From positions 1 to 16,045 of the forward strand of contig JBFJTG010000069.1 of NCBI GenBank assembly GCA_041625575.1: a stretch of DNA of 16,045 nucleotides, written 5' to 3'. The translations under genes and the position numbers were made by a program. How positions within the stretch are numbered: the stretch's first letter is position 1; each line of letters opens with the position of its first letter. The notes under the pieces were generated by a model that ran no database searches, had not been told where the DNA came from, and saw only the letters and a program-made list of their open reading frames with translations. This DNA is from Litorivivens sp041625575. GTDB taxonomy: Bacteria > Pseudomonadota > Gammaproteobacteria > Pseudomonadales > Spongiibacteraceae. Positions 7,610 through 14,601 of the stretch are shown here, one piece after another.

Positions 7610-8104
7610 TCACGGTTTATCCGCTTTCGGCATCGAAGGACTATGCGGAGCGCCGAGAGGAGGGCTTAAAGCCTCTACCCGGTAAACACTGCCCAAAGCG
7701 ATTACGGCATCGAGATCTTTGTAGGTACGTAAACCGACATCCAGACGCTGAAAGCGCGGAAAGCTATGTAAAACCGGAATCTTTAGTGCCTCCAGCTTGC
7801 CAAGCAGTTCTTCTTCGCGCCCCTCATAGGCCAATTGCACATGCAAATGCCCACTATTTACCATTAACTCACGCAGGCGCGCCTGTTTAATCAGGCTTGC
7901 ACCCCGGTTCTGGGCCAGATGACTCATCTCAACGCCGAGTTTTTTGTGGGGTCTCGCCAGCGGCACAGCCAAGGGAGCGTCGGTGCTCATTAAATCAATA
8001 TTGGCGGCGTCGCTCTGCTCCACATCACAAGCCGAGACCAGCACTGCCAACAGGCAAAAAGGCAGCGCCCTCAACAAGCGAATGTTTTTAAAGCTAATTT
8101 GCAT
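7610..8104 (-). CDS. Putative lipoprotein with subtilase-propeptide-like domain
   Basis: A 164-residue predicted lipoprotein. The N-terminus reads MQISFKNIRLLRALPF then a hydrophobic run and the lipobox LVSAC, giving a mature lipidated cysteine near residue 26. The residue after it is D (CDVEQ), which in the classical Lol rule favours retention in the inner membrane. The C-terminal half (GHLHVQLAYEGREEELLGKL, then ALKIPVLHSFPRFQRLDVGL, ending VYRVEALSPP) has the beta-alpha-beta rhythm and the terminal V-x-x-V/I-x-PP feature common at the N-terminus of S8 peptidases, but no protease domain follows. The frame remains open to 8194, but the ATG at 8104 is preferred because it gives a proper lipobox and has AGG 9 bases upstream. 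Function is unknown; a PP-rich tail ends the protein. Confidence 0.72.
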   Translation of the reverse strand: MQISFKNIRLLRALPFCLLAVLVSACDVEQSDAANIDLMSTDAPLAVPLARPHKKLGVEMSHLAQNRGASLIKQARLRELMVNSGHLHVQLAYEGREEELLGKLEALKIPVLHSFPRFQRLDVGLRTYKDLDAVIALGSVYRVEALSPPLGAPHSPSMPKADKP

Positions 8105-8331
8105 AAACCAACCTGCAACTATGGATGAAACTACGGCAATAGCATGGCAAAACTTAAAGAGTGCGTCTGTAGCCGGAATCAAGAATCTGTTCACGCTGGC
8201 TTGTGTCGCAGCCCTGAGTATAAATATCTACGCCACCACAGTGGTGTAGCCTTCACGGATTGCACCAGTATAGCCACTTTCTCTAAACAGGTTTGTACCT
8301 GGATGTTCATTGGGGGGATAAAAGCGAAACC
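8105..8331. other. Intergenic region between histidine kinase and lipoprotein genes
   Basis: These 227 bases between two minus-strand genes carry no convincing coding frame. A short palindrome CACCACAGTGGTG lies at 8232-8244. A TATACT hexamer on the minus strand (8267-8272) is a possible -10 for the lipoprotein gene, but without a good -35. I see no intrinsic terminator for the kinase gene. Confidence 0.3.
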
Positions 8332-10146
8332 TCAAGCGTCAGTGCCGGGCGCCTCCAACTCCGCGCGGCGATCCGGGGCCGTAAAATGAAACCGGCTGCC
8401 TTCGCCCGGTGTAGACTCCACCCAGATCGTGCCACCGAGCAGGTCGACAATTTTTTTGCAATGGGCCAAGCCGATTCCTGTGCCCTCATACTCCTGGTGA
8501 GTATGCAGACGTTGAAAGATCATGAATATCCGATCGATATATTGGGCTTCAATGCCAATACCGTTATCCGCAACTGTAAAGCGCCAAAGTCCGCCATCGC
8601 GTTGAGCACTGATGTGAACTTCAGGTTTAACACCCGGATTGTGAAATTTCACGGCATTAGATATGAGGTTTTGTAGCAGCTGCCTGAATTCACTCTCATA
8701 ACTTACCAAGGTAGGAAGCTCTGACCAGCTGACATCCGCGCAATTTTCAGCGATCACGACATCCAGATCTTTCGTGATATCAAGCAACAACTGGCCACAA
8801 TTCACTTCACTGAGCTTCGACTGGTTGCCGATTCTCGAATAATCCAGCAGACCTTTGATCAGCTGGGTCATACGCTGCGACGCGTCAGAGATATAGTCCA
8901 GATAGACATCTGCGCCAGAGTCCAGCTGTTTGCCATAATCCTCTAACAACAAGTCAACGAAGCTGGAAATCGTGCGCAATGGTTCCTGGAGATCATGCGA
9001 TGCGATATAGGCAAATTGCTCCAGCTCGATATTCTTGTTTTCCAGCTGTCGCGCATAGCGACTGAGCTCCCGCTCCTTATCTTTGCGCTCTGAAATATCG
9101 CGAATAGCAGCAGACACTAGCAGTCCGTCCTTGGTTTCCAACGGACTCAAACTGATTTCGACGGGAAATTCCTGCCCGCTTTTCCTTTGCCCGAACAATT
9201 CCAGGCCCTGCCCCATTTCGCGAACCTTGGGGGATTTGAAAAAGCCCTGCCGGTGAGTCGGATGCTTAGCTCGGAAACGCTTGGGCAGCAAGGTTTCAAT
9301 TTTGCGCCCAACCAACTCCTCGTGACCGTAGCCGAATAATTTTTCGGTCTGTTTGTTCGCTAACTCGATATCACCGGCCTCGTTGACAATGACCATCGCA
9401 TCCGGCGCGGAATTCAGCAGATCACGAAATTTCTCCTCCGCGTCGCGCCGCTCACTGACGTCGCGAATCGCCGCCGAAACAAGCAGCCCCTGATCGGTAT
9501 TCAGCGGACTTAAGCTAATCTCCACAGGGAATTCATCGCCAGAATTCTTTAAGGCGTATAGCTCTATATTTTGCCCCATGGAGCGCGCTTCGGGATGAGT
9601 GAAGTACCCCTTTCTGTGGTGGCTATGTTCGGCAACATAGCGCTGGGGAATCAGCATTTCAACATGACGTCCAATCAGCTCGGATTTACGATACCCGAAC
9701 AAGATCTCCACCTGTTTATTCGCAAGCTCTATACGCCCCCTTTCATTAACGATGACGACGGCGTCGGGAGCCGATTCAAGTAGATTACGAAACAGGATGT
9801 CCTTGGTTTTGTCCTGCTCCCGTAATTTTTTTTGCTGCAACAACAATCCGGTCACAATGGCGATGGCAAGCACCGACACAATGAGGTTTGCCAGCACCCC
9901 CCAGGTAACTTTGTCCGGCCCGCTGGCAAAAGCATCAATCACCACCAGCGCCACACATAGGCAGGCGTAAGCTACGAGATGTTCATAGCGCTCAAACTGG
10001 GCGAGTATAAAAATGACGATAACGTAGAGCGTACCCACCGCAATTGAAGGTGGGATGAACAGGTCAAGCACGAAGAATGCAAAGATAAAAACCCAGGAAA
10101 ACCAGATTACCCGGGTATTTCGTTCAGCGTCCTGCAATTTCGGCAT
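8332..10146 (-). CDS. Membrane PAS-PAS sensor histidine kinase
   Basis: A 604-residue sensor kinase. About four membrane helices occupy residues 13-103, followed by PAS1 (117-232), PAS2 (238-353), a coiled linker (355-378), a HisKA domain with the phospho-acceptor H384 in YIASHDLQEPLR, and an ATPase domain with N-box N497 (LLQNLISNAVKF), G1 DNGIGIE (527-533), F-box IFMIFQRLH and G2 EGTGIGLAH (554-562). All catalytic boxes look intact. No receiver domain is fused and no response regulator is adjacent, so it is an orphan kinase within this window. The SHDLQEPLR H-box type resembles phytochrome-like kinases and other PAS kinases. The two PAS units are near copies (see findings). The ATG at 10146 has GGATGGA 4-10 bases upstream. 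Confidence 0.96.
   Translation of the reverse strand: MPKLQDAERNTRVIWFSWVFIFAFFVLDLFIPPSIAVGTLYVIVIFILAQFERYEHLVAYACLCVALVVIDAFASGPDKVTWGVLANLIVSVLAIAIVTGLLLQQKKLREQDKTKDILFRNLLESAPDAVVIVNERGRIELANKQVEILFGYRKSELIGRHVEMLIPQRYVAEHSHHRKGYFTHPEARSMGQNIELYALKNSGDEFPVEISLSPLNTDQGLLVSAAIRDVSERRDAEEKFRDLLNSAPDAMVIVNEAGDIELANKQTEKLFGYGHEELVGRKIETLLPKRFRAKHPTHRQGFFKSPKVREMGQGLELFGQRKSGQEFPVEISLSPLETKDGLLVSAAIRDISERKDKERELSRYARQLENKNIELEQFAYIASHDLQEPLRTISSFVDLLLEDYGKQLDSGADVYLDYISDASQRMTQLIKGLLDYSRIGNQSKLSEVNCGQLLLDITKDLDVVIAENCADVSWSELPTLVSYESEFRQLLQNLISNAVKFHNPGVKPEVHISAQRDGGLWRFTVADNGIGIEAQYIDRIFMIFQRLHTHQEYEGTGIGLAHCKKIVDLLGGTIWVESTPGEGSRFHFTAPDRRAELEAPGTDA
9088..9798 (-). repeat. Tandem duplication of PAS domains inside the histidine kinase
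   Basis: Residues 117-232 (9451-9798) and 238-353 (9088-9435) align without gaps over 114 positions, with about 74 identities by hand count. Shared blocks include SAPDA, IELANKQ, EFPVEISLSPL and GLLVSAAIRD. This points to an in-gene duplication with later divergence, mainly in the middle (ligand-pocket) part. Confidence 0.9.
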
Positions 10147-10266
10147 CGATCCATCCGCGACGGTATTCGTGAGGGGGTAGCCCTAGCAGCCACCAATTAA
10201 GTCCACTACTTGGCCCTTAACAGTAACCGCCGCAGGGACTCTCTTACATAGTGTGATGTACCTACG

Positions 10267-10283
10267 CAGCCCTGCGCGGGCTG
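10267..10283. repeat. Inverted repeat CAGCCC-N5-GGGCTG
   Basis: A perfect 6-base stem with a 5-base loop (TGCGC) lies upstream of the candidate subtilase promoter. It may be an operator, a hairpin in the kinase leader, or chance in GC-rich sequence. Confidence 0.45.
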
Positions 10284-10341
10284 GATGAAAAGATGTTATT
10301 CGACGCTTTTCGCGCTAGCATAATCACCCTATTCACCGTAA

Positions 10342-10360
10342 GCACTTGTCACGCAAGTGC
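10342..10360. repeat. Inverted repeat GCACTTG-N5-CAAGTGC before the subtilase gene
   Basis: A perfect 7-base inverted repeat with a 5-base loop (TCACG) lies 53 bases before the subtilase ATG, downstream of the candidate -10. It could be an operator overlapping the early transcript or a 5' leader hairpin. No T-run follows, so it is not an intrinsic terminator. Confidence 0.5.
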
Positions 10361-10413
10361 AGGCAATAAAACATGTCGAATGTACAACTTCACGACAAAA
10401 AGGACAGGAAGCA

Positions 10414-11727
10414 ATGGTAAAACGCAGCTTATTGTTTAGCACTACACTGACCGCACTACTCCTATCCGGGCAGCTCGCTGCGGGCTTGTTTGACAGCGTA
10501 GAGGAGGTCGTCAAAAAGCCCTCCGAAACCCTTGGCGTTGCGCCACCCTCCACCGATTTGAGTCGACTTTTGAATGTATCCGAGGCACTACCCAATCGCT
10601 ATGTCATCGTACTGAAAGATGGCCTAAACAGCGCGCTTACCGCCAACACCCTGATTCGTCAGTACGGCGGCCAAGCCGACCTGAACTTCTCCAGCGTATT
10701 AAACGGTTTTGCGGCCTACCTCAATAAAGCGCAAGTCAGTGCCCTGAGTTTTGACAAAGCCGTAAAATACGTTGAGCAGGACGCGATCCAGCGTATCTCC
10801 GACAAAAAAACACCACCGCCCGAAGCACAAAAAAACGCTACCTGGGGCTTGGACCGAATCGACCAAGCCGGTCTGCCGCTGAATAAAAGCTTCACCTATA
10901 CCGCTAGCGGTAAAGGGGTGCACGTCTACATCGTCGATACCGGCATTCGCAGCGATCACAAAGACTTCAGTGGCCGCTTGGGCGACGGCGTCAATACCAG
11001 CGACGATCCCAAGCAACCACCCGCAGGATTACTAGACCCTATTTTTGAAGCCCTTTTTGGCAGAAAAGAAAACCCCAATGATCCAACCAACGACTGCAAC
11101 GGCCACGGCACCCACGTTGCCGGCACTGTCGGCGGCACTGAATGGGGCGTCGCCAAGGCCAGTACCCTGCACGCAGTGCGTGTATTGAACTGCGAGGGCG
11201 CCGGCTCAAACTCAACCGTCATTGCGGGCCTAGACTGGATTGCCAAGAATGCCAAAACACCCGCAGTCGTCAACATGAGCCTGGGGGGCGGTGCCTCCAA
11301 GGCGATTGATGATGCCGTAGAGGGCTTGATCAAGAAAGGTATCACCGTTGTTGTCGCTGCGGGTAACGACAACAAGAATGCCTGCCAGTCCTCCCCCGCT
11401 CGCGCCAAACCTGCCATTACCGTAGCGGCCAGTGACAATAAAGACGCACGCGCCAGCTTCTCAAATTACGGCTCATGCACCGATATTTTTGCGCCGGGCA
11501 AAGACATTACCTCAGCCTGGATGACAGGCAGTAGCGCCACCAAAACCATCAGCGGCACCTCCATGGCCAGCCCCCATGTTGCCGGCGCCGTCGCACTATT
11601 GCTCGAACAAGACCCAAAACGAAAACCAAGTGACATTGAAAAGCTACTGCTAAGCAAAGCCAGCGGCGGCAAAATTTCCGATAGTAAAGGCAGCCCCAAC
11701 AAGCTTTTATTCACCGGCGGCAAGTAA
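10414..11727 (+). CDS. Secreted subtilisin-like serine protease (S8, proteinase K-like) with I9 propeptide
   Basis: A 437-residue preproenzyme. A Sec signal peptide covers residues 1 to about 24 (MVKRSLLFSTTLTALLLSGQ, then LAAG). An Inhibitor_I9-type propeptide follows at about 60-129 (NRYVIVLKDG to VKYVEQDAIQRIS). The mature S8 domain begins near ATWGLDRIDQ (142). Catalytic residues are visible: D175 (VDTGI), H231 (NGHGTHVAGTVGG), oxyanion N318 (AAGND) and S383 (SGTSMASPHVAG). Cysteines 228, 260, 324 and 355 could form two disulfides. The spacing D175-H231 is unusually long (see findings). An upstream in-frame GTG at 10357 was rejected: the ATG at 10414 has two AGGA sites 4-9 bases upstream and gives a clean signal peptide. 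No C-terminal targeting domain is present. The PEBP gene follows after 15 bases. Confidence 0.96.
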   Translation: MVKRSLLFSTTLTALLLSGQLAAGLFDSVEEVVKKPSETLGVAPPSTDLSRLLNVSEALPNRYVIVLKDGLNSALTANTLIRQYGGQADLNFSSVLNGFAAYLNKAQVSALSFDKAVKYVEQDAIQRISDKKTPPPEAQKNATWGLDRIDQAGLPLNKSFTYTASGKGVHVYIVDTGIRSDHKDFSGRLGDGVNTSDDPKQPPAGLLDPIFEALFGRKENPNDPTNDCNGHGTHVAGTVGGTEWGVAKASTLHAVRVLNCEGAGSNSTVIAGLDWIAKNAKTPAVVNMSLGGGASKAIDDAVEGLIKKGITVVVAAGNDNKNACQSSPARAKPAITVAASDNKDARASFSNYGSCTDIFAPGKDITSAWMTGSSATKTISGTSMASPHVAGAVALLLEQDPKRKPSDIEKLLLSKASGGKISDSKGSPNKLLFTGGK

Positions 11728-11742
11728 AATCAGGAGACAACA

Positions 11743-12222
11743 ATGGGTTTTGCATTATCAGATATCACCTTAAGCAGCAGCGCCTTTAACAACGGGGGCG
11801 CTATTCCCCAAAAGCACACCAGCGAGGCAGAGGATGTATCACCGGCTTTGAGCTGGAGCAACGCCCCGGAAGGCACCAAATCTTTTGCCGTAATTTGTCA
11901 TGATCCCGACGCGCCATTGGTCTCCCCCGGCGGCACCTACGGCTATGTTCACTGGGTGCTCTACAACCTGCCTGCCAGTTGTACCAAACTGGCTGAAGGC
12001 ACAAGTGAAGGGACAGCGGGTAAAAACGACTTCGGCAATACCAATTATGGCGGCCCCATGCCCCCGCCCGGGCACGGCAATCACCAATACTACTTCTGGA
12101 TACTGGCACTGGATGCCGATCTTCAGCTGGAAGCAGGTCTCAGCCAATGGCAACTGCTGGCAAAAATAGAACCTCATTTGATCGGTATGAATCGCCTCGT
12201 AGGTACCTATCAGCGCAACTAA
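11743..12222 (+). CDS. YbhB/YbcL family Raf kinase inhibitor-like protein (PEBP)
   Basis: A 159-residue phosphatidylethanolamine-binding-protein homologue of the bacterial YbhB/YbcL type. The ligand-site motif DPDAP (54-58), the GYVHWVLYNLP segment (67-77) and the GGPMPPPGHGNHQYYFWI segment (103-120) are all present, and the length is typical. There is no signal peptide, so it should be cytoplasmic. Family members bind phosphorylated ligands. Some eukaryotic members inhibit serine peptidases (yeast carboxypeptidase Y inhibitor), but the role of bacterial ones is mostly unsettled. A good AGGAG lies 8 bases before the ATG. The 15-base gap to the subtilase gene and the terminator after this gene make the two a likely operon. 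Confidence 0.95.
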   Translation: MGFALSDITLSSSAFNNGGAIPQKHTSEAEDVSPALSWSNAPEGTKSFAVICHDPDAPLVSPGGTYGYVHWVLYNLPASCTKLAEGTSEGTAGKNDFGNTNYGGPMPPPGHGNHQYYFWILALDADLQLEAGLSQWQLLAKIEPHLIGMNRLVGTYQRN

Positions 12223-12246
12223 GTGCCTTTCGGGGCTACATCTCAC

Positions 12247-12277
12247 AAAGCCACCCCAATCGGGTGGCTTTTTATTT
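12247..12277 (+). terminator. Intrinsic terminator after the subtilase-PEBP operon
   Basis: AAAGCCACCC (12247-12256) pairs perfectly with GGGTGGCTTT (12262-12271) over the loop CAATC, followed by a T-rich tail (TTTTTATTT). It lies 24 bases after the PEBP stop and fits a Rho-independent terminator on the plus strand. Confidence 0.94.
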
Positions 12278-12313
12278 ATAATCAATGAGTTAAGACAGGC
12301 AGTATCACCCACT

Positions 12314-12365
12314 GTTACAAGTACCGGGCTCTTCCCTCTCCTATATTTATTACAACTATTGTAAC
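12314..12365. promoter_or_regulatory. TTACAA operator-like repeats upstream of the PaaX-like gene
   Basis: TTACAA-CTA-TTGTAA forms a perfect palindrome at 12350-12364. A third copy, GTTACAA at 12314-12320, is the exact inverse of TTGTAAC at 12359-12365. The repeats cover the likely -35 region of the regulator gene and are candidates for autoregulation by the PaaX-like protein. The published paaX operator in E. coli is different (TGATTC/GAATCA type), so this is inference from position and symmetry. Confidence 0.5.
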
Positions 12366-12394
12366 CCTAACTTCAGTGGGCGTAATATCAGATC
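12359..12394 (+). promoter_or_regulatory. Candidate sigma70 promoter with start at the PaaX-like ATG
   Basis: TTGTAA (12359-12364) and TAATAT (12383-12388) are separated by 18 bases and resemble -35/-10 boxes. The usual start point, 7 bases after the -10, would be the A of the ATG at 12395. No Shine-Dalgarno is present before that ATG, consistent with a leaderless message. Confidence 0.45.
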
Positions 12395-13210
12395 ATGCTT
12401 TCACTACCCAACACCAAAACCAGCAGCAGTCTTAGCCCGGCGCGGCTCATTCTGGACTTACTGGATGCCGATCCCGAGGGCATGGGCACAACCCGGCGCC
12501 TACTCGCCGCGGGAGAGGTATTTTCCTTTAGCCATAATCAGATGCGGGTAGCACTAAGCCGTCTTGCCAGTGAAGGGCTCTTGAACAATACCGCCCGCGG
12601 GCAGTACGCACTCAGCGCTACATCGGAAAAACTTCGTAGCGAAATTCAACGCTGGCAGTACATCGAACAACAGCGTTGTCCCTGGCAGCAGGACTGGGCC
12701 GCCATTATCTGCGGCAATCTTGCCGCCGAAAGCAGCGCACAATTTCGCAGCCAAAGCCGGGCGCTTGCCCTGCGCGGGATGCGCCGCTGGCGCCCCGGAC
12801 TTTGGCTAAGGCCCAACAACCTGAACGGTGGCTTGAGTAAACTCACTACAGACCTCCAGTCACTGGGCTTGGACGCGATACAAGGCAGTTTTCTGATTTC
12901 AGATACTGCCACCAGCACGGAACAGGAATTGTTTTCATTGTGGGATACGCAGGCACTCAACCGAGAATACCAACAGCGGCTAAGCGACGTCCGCTCTGCG
13001 ACCAAGCGCCTGGTCGCACCTCGCGCACCACTACTAATCGAAACGATGGAACTCGGTAGCAGCACGATTCGCTTCCTGCTTAAAGACCCCCTGCTTCCCG
13101 ATGACCTCACTGACACCGAATGCCGCCACGCACTCATCGAAGCCATGCAGCACTATGACATGCTTGGCCGAGACTTATGGCAGCAGTTTATAAACACACT
13201 GGAGCTGTGA
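12395..13210 (+). CDS. PaaX-like transcriptional regulator
   Basis: A 271-residue protein with the PaaX family plan. A winged-helix N-terminal domain (SPARLILDLLDAD, then FSFSHNQMRVALSRLASEGLL at 43-63 and an arginine-containing wing ARGQYALSATSEK) is followed by the central WQQDWAAII (97-105) block typical of PaaX proteins, and by a C-terminal segment DPLLPDDLTDTECRHALIEA. PaaX itself is a repressor of phenylacetate catabolism released by phenylacetyl-CoA. This member lies next to an oxygenase, not to paa genes, so a different acyl or aromatic effector is likely (inference). The start at 12395 is the first ATG; it has no Shine-Dalgarno and may be leaderless. It precedes the Rieske gene by 2 bases. 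Confidence 0.88.
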   Translation: MLSLPNTKTSSSLSPARLILDLLDADPEGMGTTRRLLAAGEVFSFSHNQMRVALSRLASEGLLNNTARGQYALSATSEKLRSEIQRWQYIEQQRCPWQQDWAAIICGNLAAESSAQFRSQSRALALRGMRRWRPGLWLRPNNLNGGLSKLTTDLQSLGLDAIQGSFLISDTATSTEQELFSLWDTQALNREYQQRLSDVRSATKRLVAPRAPLLIETMELGSSTIRFLLKDPLLPDDLTDTECRHALIEAMQHYDMLGRDLWQQFINTLEL

Positions 13211-13212
13211 CT

Positions 13213-14382
13213 ATGGACCTAATGCCCCCCGCTCAGACCGAAGTCTTCTCCGAGTTGCTCGACGATATTCGCCTCAACCGAAAACCGGAAACCCGCACGG
13301 GAACGATTGAATCCAGCTTCTATACCGACGAGCAGTGGTTTCAACAGGAATTCCAAGCACTGTTTTCAGGCGCAGCCCTGATAGTTGGCCACCTCTCAAT
13401 GCTTAAAAAAGCCGGCGATCATTTTGTTCACGACCATAGTGGCAAACCGATACTCGTTGTACGCGGTAAAGATGAACAGGTTCGCGCATTTCTGAATGTT
13501 TGCCGCCATCGCGGTGTGCGTCTAAGCAATGCTGAAGGCATTAGCAATACGCCGAGCTTTGTGTGTCCCTACCACAACTGGATATACGCCCTCGATGGCA
13601 GCCTAAGCAAAGTCCCGCTCCAGGAAGAATGCTTTCCCGATTTGGATAAAAGTTGCCACGGCTTAAAAGAATTGCCGCTGGCTATTTGCGAGGGACTTCT
13701 TTTCGTCGCCGGAGCTCCCGGGACGAGCATTGATCTTGACCAACAACTCGGAGCAATACAGGAGGATTTCAAAGCCTTCGGTCTCGGCGAGCATGTGTTT
13801 TTCCGCGAATCTGTCACAACCAAAAAAACCAACTGGAAATTGATCATTGAAGCCTTTTTGGATGGCTACCACGTTGTTCGCTTACACAGAAAAACCGTCG
13901 GCCCGATGTTTCTCGATGGTGTTGCAAAAAGCCACCGCAGTGGCGACAACATCATTTCACTTGTGGCACGCCAGGAGTTTACACAGGCACTAGAACTGGA
14001 GCGGAAAGATTGGGATCTGCGCCGGCACGCCAGCTGTGCATTTTTCATCTTCCCAAACACGACCATCATCGTGCACCCGGACTACATCAGCTATCTCACT
14101 CTGTTTCCCACTGCAGCCGATGAAACCATCTGCGTCCACGGCTGCCTGATCGCGGAAGAACCCAAAGATGAAAAGGCAGCCGCCCATTGGGAGCGCGCCT
14201 ATTCCATCATTGAAGAAGGCGTATTTCAGGCAGAAGATTTATTCGTGTGCGAACAAGCGCAAATAGGCATGAACTCAGGTGCCAACGACAAGTTAATGTT
14301 CGGGACCTACGAAACTAGTATTCTCGACTTTCATGACATTATTGCAGAGAAAATTGGGGCCTATAAACCGCCATCGGGCTAA
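13213..14382 (+). CDS. Rieske non-heme iron ring-hydroxylating oxygenase, alpha subunit
   Basis: A 389-residue oxygenase component. The Rieske [2Fe-2S] ligands are C97-x-H99 (NVCRHRG) and C118-x2-H121 (CPYHNW). The catalytic iron site is visible as EAFLDGYHVVRLH (213-225), with H220 and H225 as ligands and D217 as the bridging aspartate between centres; D342 (QAED) is the probable third ligand. Such enzymes use reductase-supplied electrons and O2 to hydroxylate or demethylate aromatic or other small substrates. The substrate cannot be told. The ATG at 13213 is preferred over the in-frame 13177 because GGAG lies 8 bases upstream and it does not overlap the regulator gene. No reductase, ferredoxin or beta subunit gene follows; the next genes are convergent tRNAs. 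Confidence 0.94.
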   Translation: MDLMPPAQTEVFSELLDDIRLNRKPETRTGTIESSFYTDEQWFQQEFQALFSGAALIVGHLSMLKKAGDHFVHDHSGKPILVVRGKDEQVRAFLNVCRHRGVRLSNAEGISNTPSFVCPYHNWIYALDGSLSKVPLQEECFPDLDKSCHGLKELPLAICEGLLFVAGAPGTSIDLDQQLGAIQEDFKAFGLGEHVFFRESVTTKKTNWKLIIEAFLDGYHVVRLHRKTVGPMFLDGVAKSHRSGDNIISLVARQEFTQALELERKDWDLRRHASCAFFIFPNTTIIVHPDYISYLTLFPTAADETICVHGCLIAEEPKDEKAAAHWERAYSIIEEGVFQAEDLFVCEQAQIGMNSGANDKLMFGTYETSILDFHDIIAEKIGAYKPPSG

Positions 14383-14460
14383 GCCTGCGCAAGCTATTGC
14401 CCAGCAATCTCTGTCTTTCGAAATGTCTTCAACACTTCAAATACGAAAGAACGGTCATAA

Positions 14461-14468
14461 GGGGGGGG
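14461..14468. repeat. G8 homopolymer (C8 in the tRNA transcript)
   Basis: Eight consecutive G on the plus strand lie 9 bases beyond the 3' end of tRNA-Leu, in the trailer of the tRNA transcript and outside all coding frames. Such a run can slip, but no gene is in frame with it. Confidence 0.8.
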
Positions 14469-14477
14469 TATCAATAT

Positions 14478-14564
14478 TGGTGCCCGGGGCCGGACTTGAA
14501 CCGGCACAGCCTTACGGCCGGGAGATTTTAAGTCTCCTGTGTCTACCGATTCCACCACCCGGGC
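14478..14564 (-). tRNA. tRNA-Leu (anticodon UAA)
   Basis: An 87-base class II tRNA with encoded CCA. The acceptor arm GCCCGGG pairs with CCCGGGC, the anticodon stem-loop GGAGACTTAAAATCTCC shows TAA, there is a long variable arm, and the T-arm carries GGTTCAAGTCC. It is the last of three tRNAs and corresponds by position to E. coli leuZ. Confidence 0.97.
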
Positions 14565-14601
14565 ATGGGAGGTATACACCGCAGGGTTTGCCCACTGCGA
14601 C

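Larger units (their letters stand above)
10147..10413. promoter_or_regulatory. Divergent promoter region between kinase and subtilase genes
   Basis: These 267 bases hold the start signals of both divergent units. For the subtilase, a TTATTC/CATAAT pair (10296-10301 and 10319-10324, 17 bases apart) is a weak sigma70-like candidate. Two perfect inverted repeats are present and listed separately. No coding frame with support was seen. Confidence 0.35.

Noticed and set aside
8105..8194. Longer start for the lipoprotein frame
   Set aside because: A start at 8194 would put about 30 residues before the signal sequence and make the lipobox non-terminal; 8104 has a ribosome site and a normal lipoprotein signal.
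10357..10413. Upstream GTG start for the subtilase
   Set aside because: It would begin inside the inverted repeat and add a polar stretch before the signal peptide; AGGA sites support 10414.
10699..11723. Antisense frames across the subtilase gene
   Set aside because: The plus-strand protein has all catalytic motifs; the opposite frames show none and arise from GC-rich codon use.
14383..14477. Possible intrinsic terminator between the Rieske gene and tRNA-Leu
   Set aside because: Only imperfect pairing (GGGC...GCCC around 14377-14403) was found, without a T-run on either strand.
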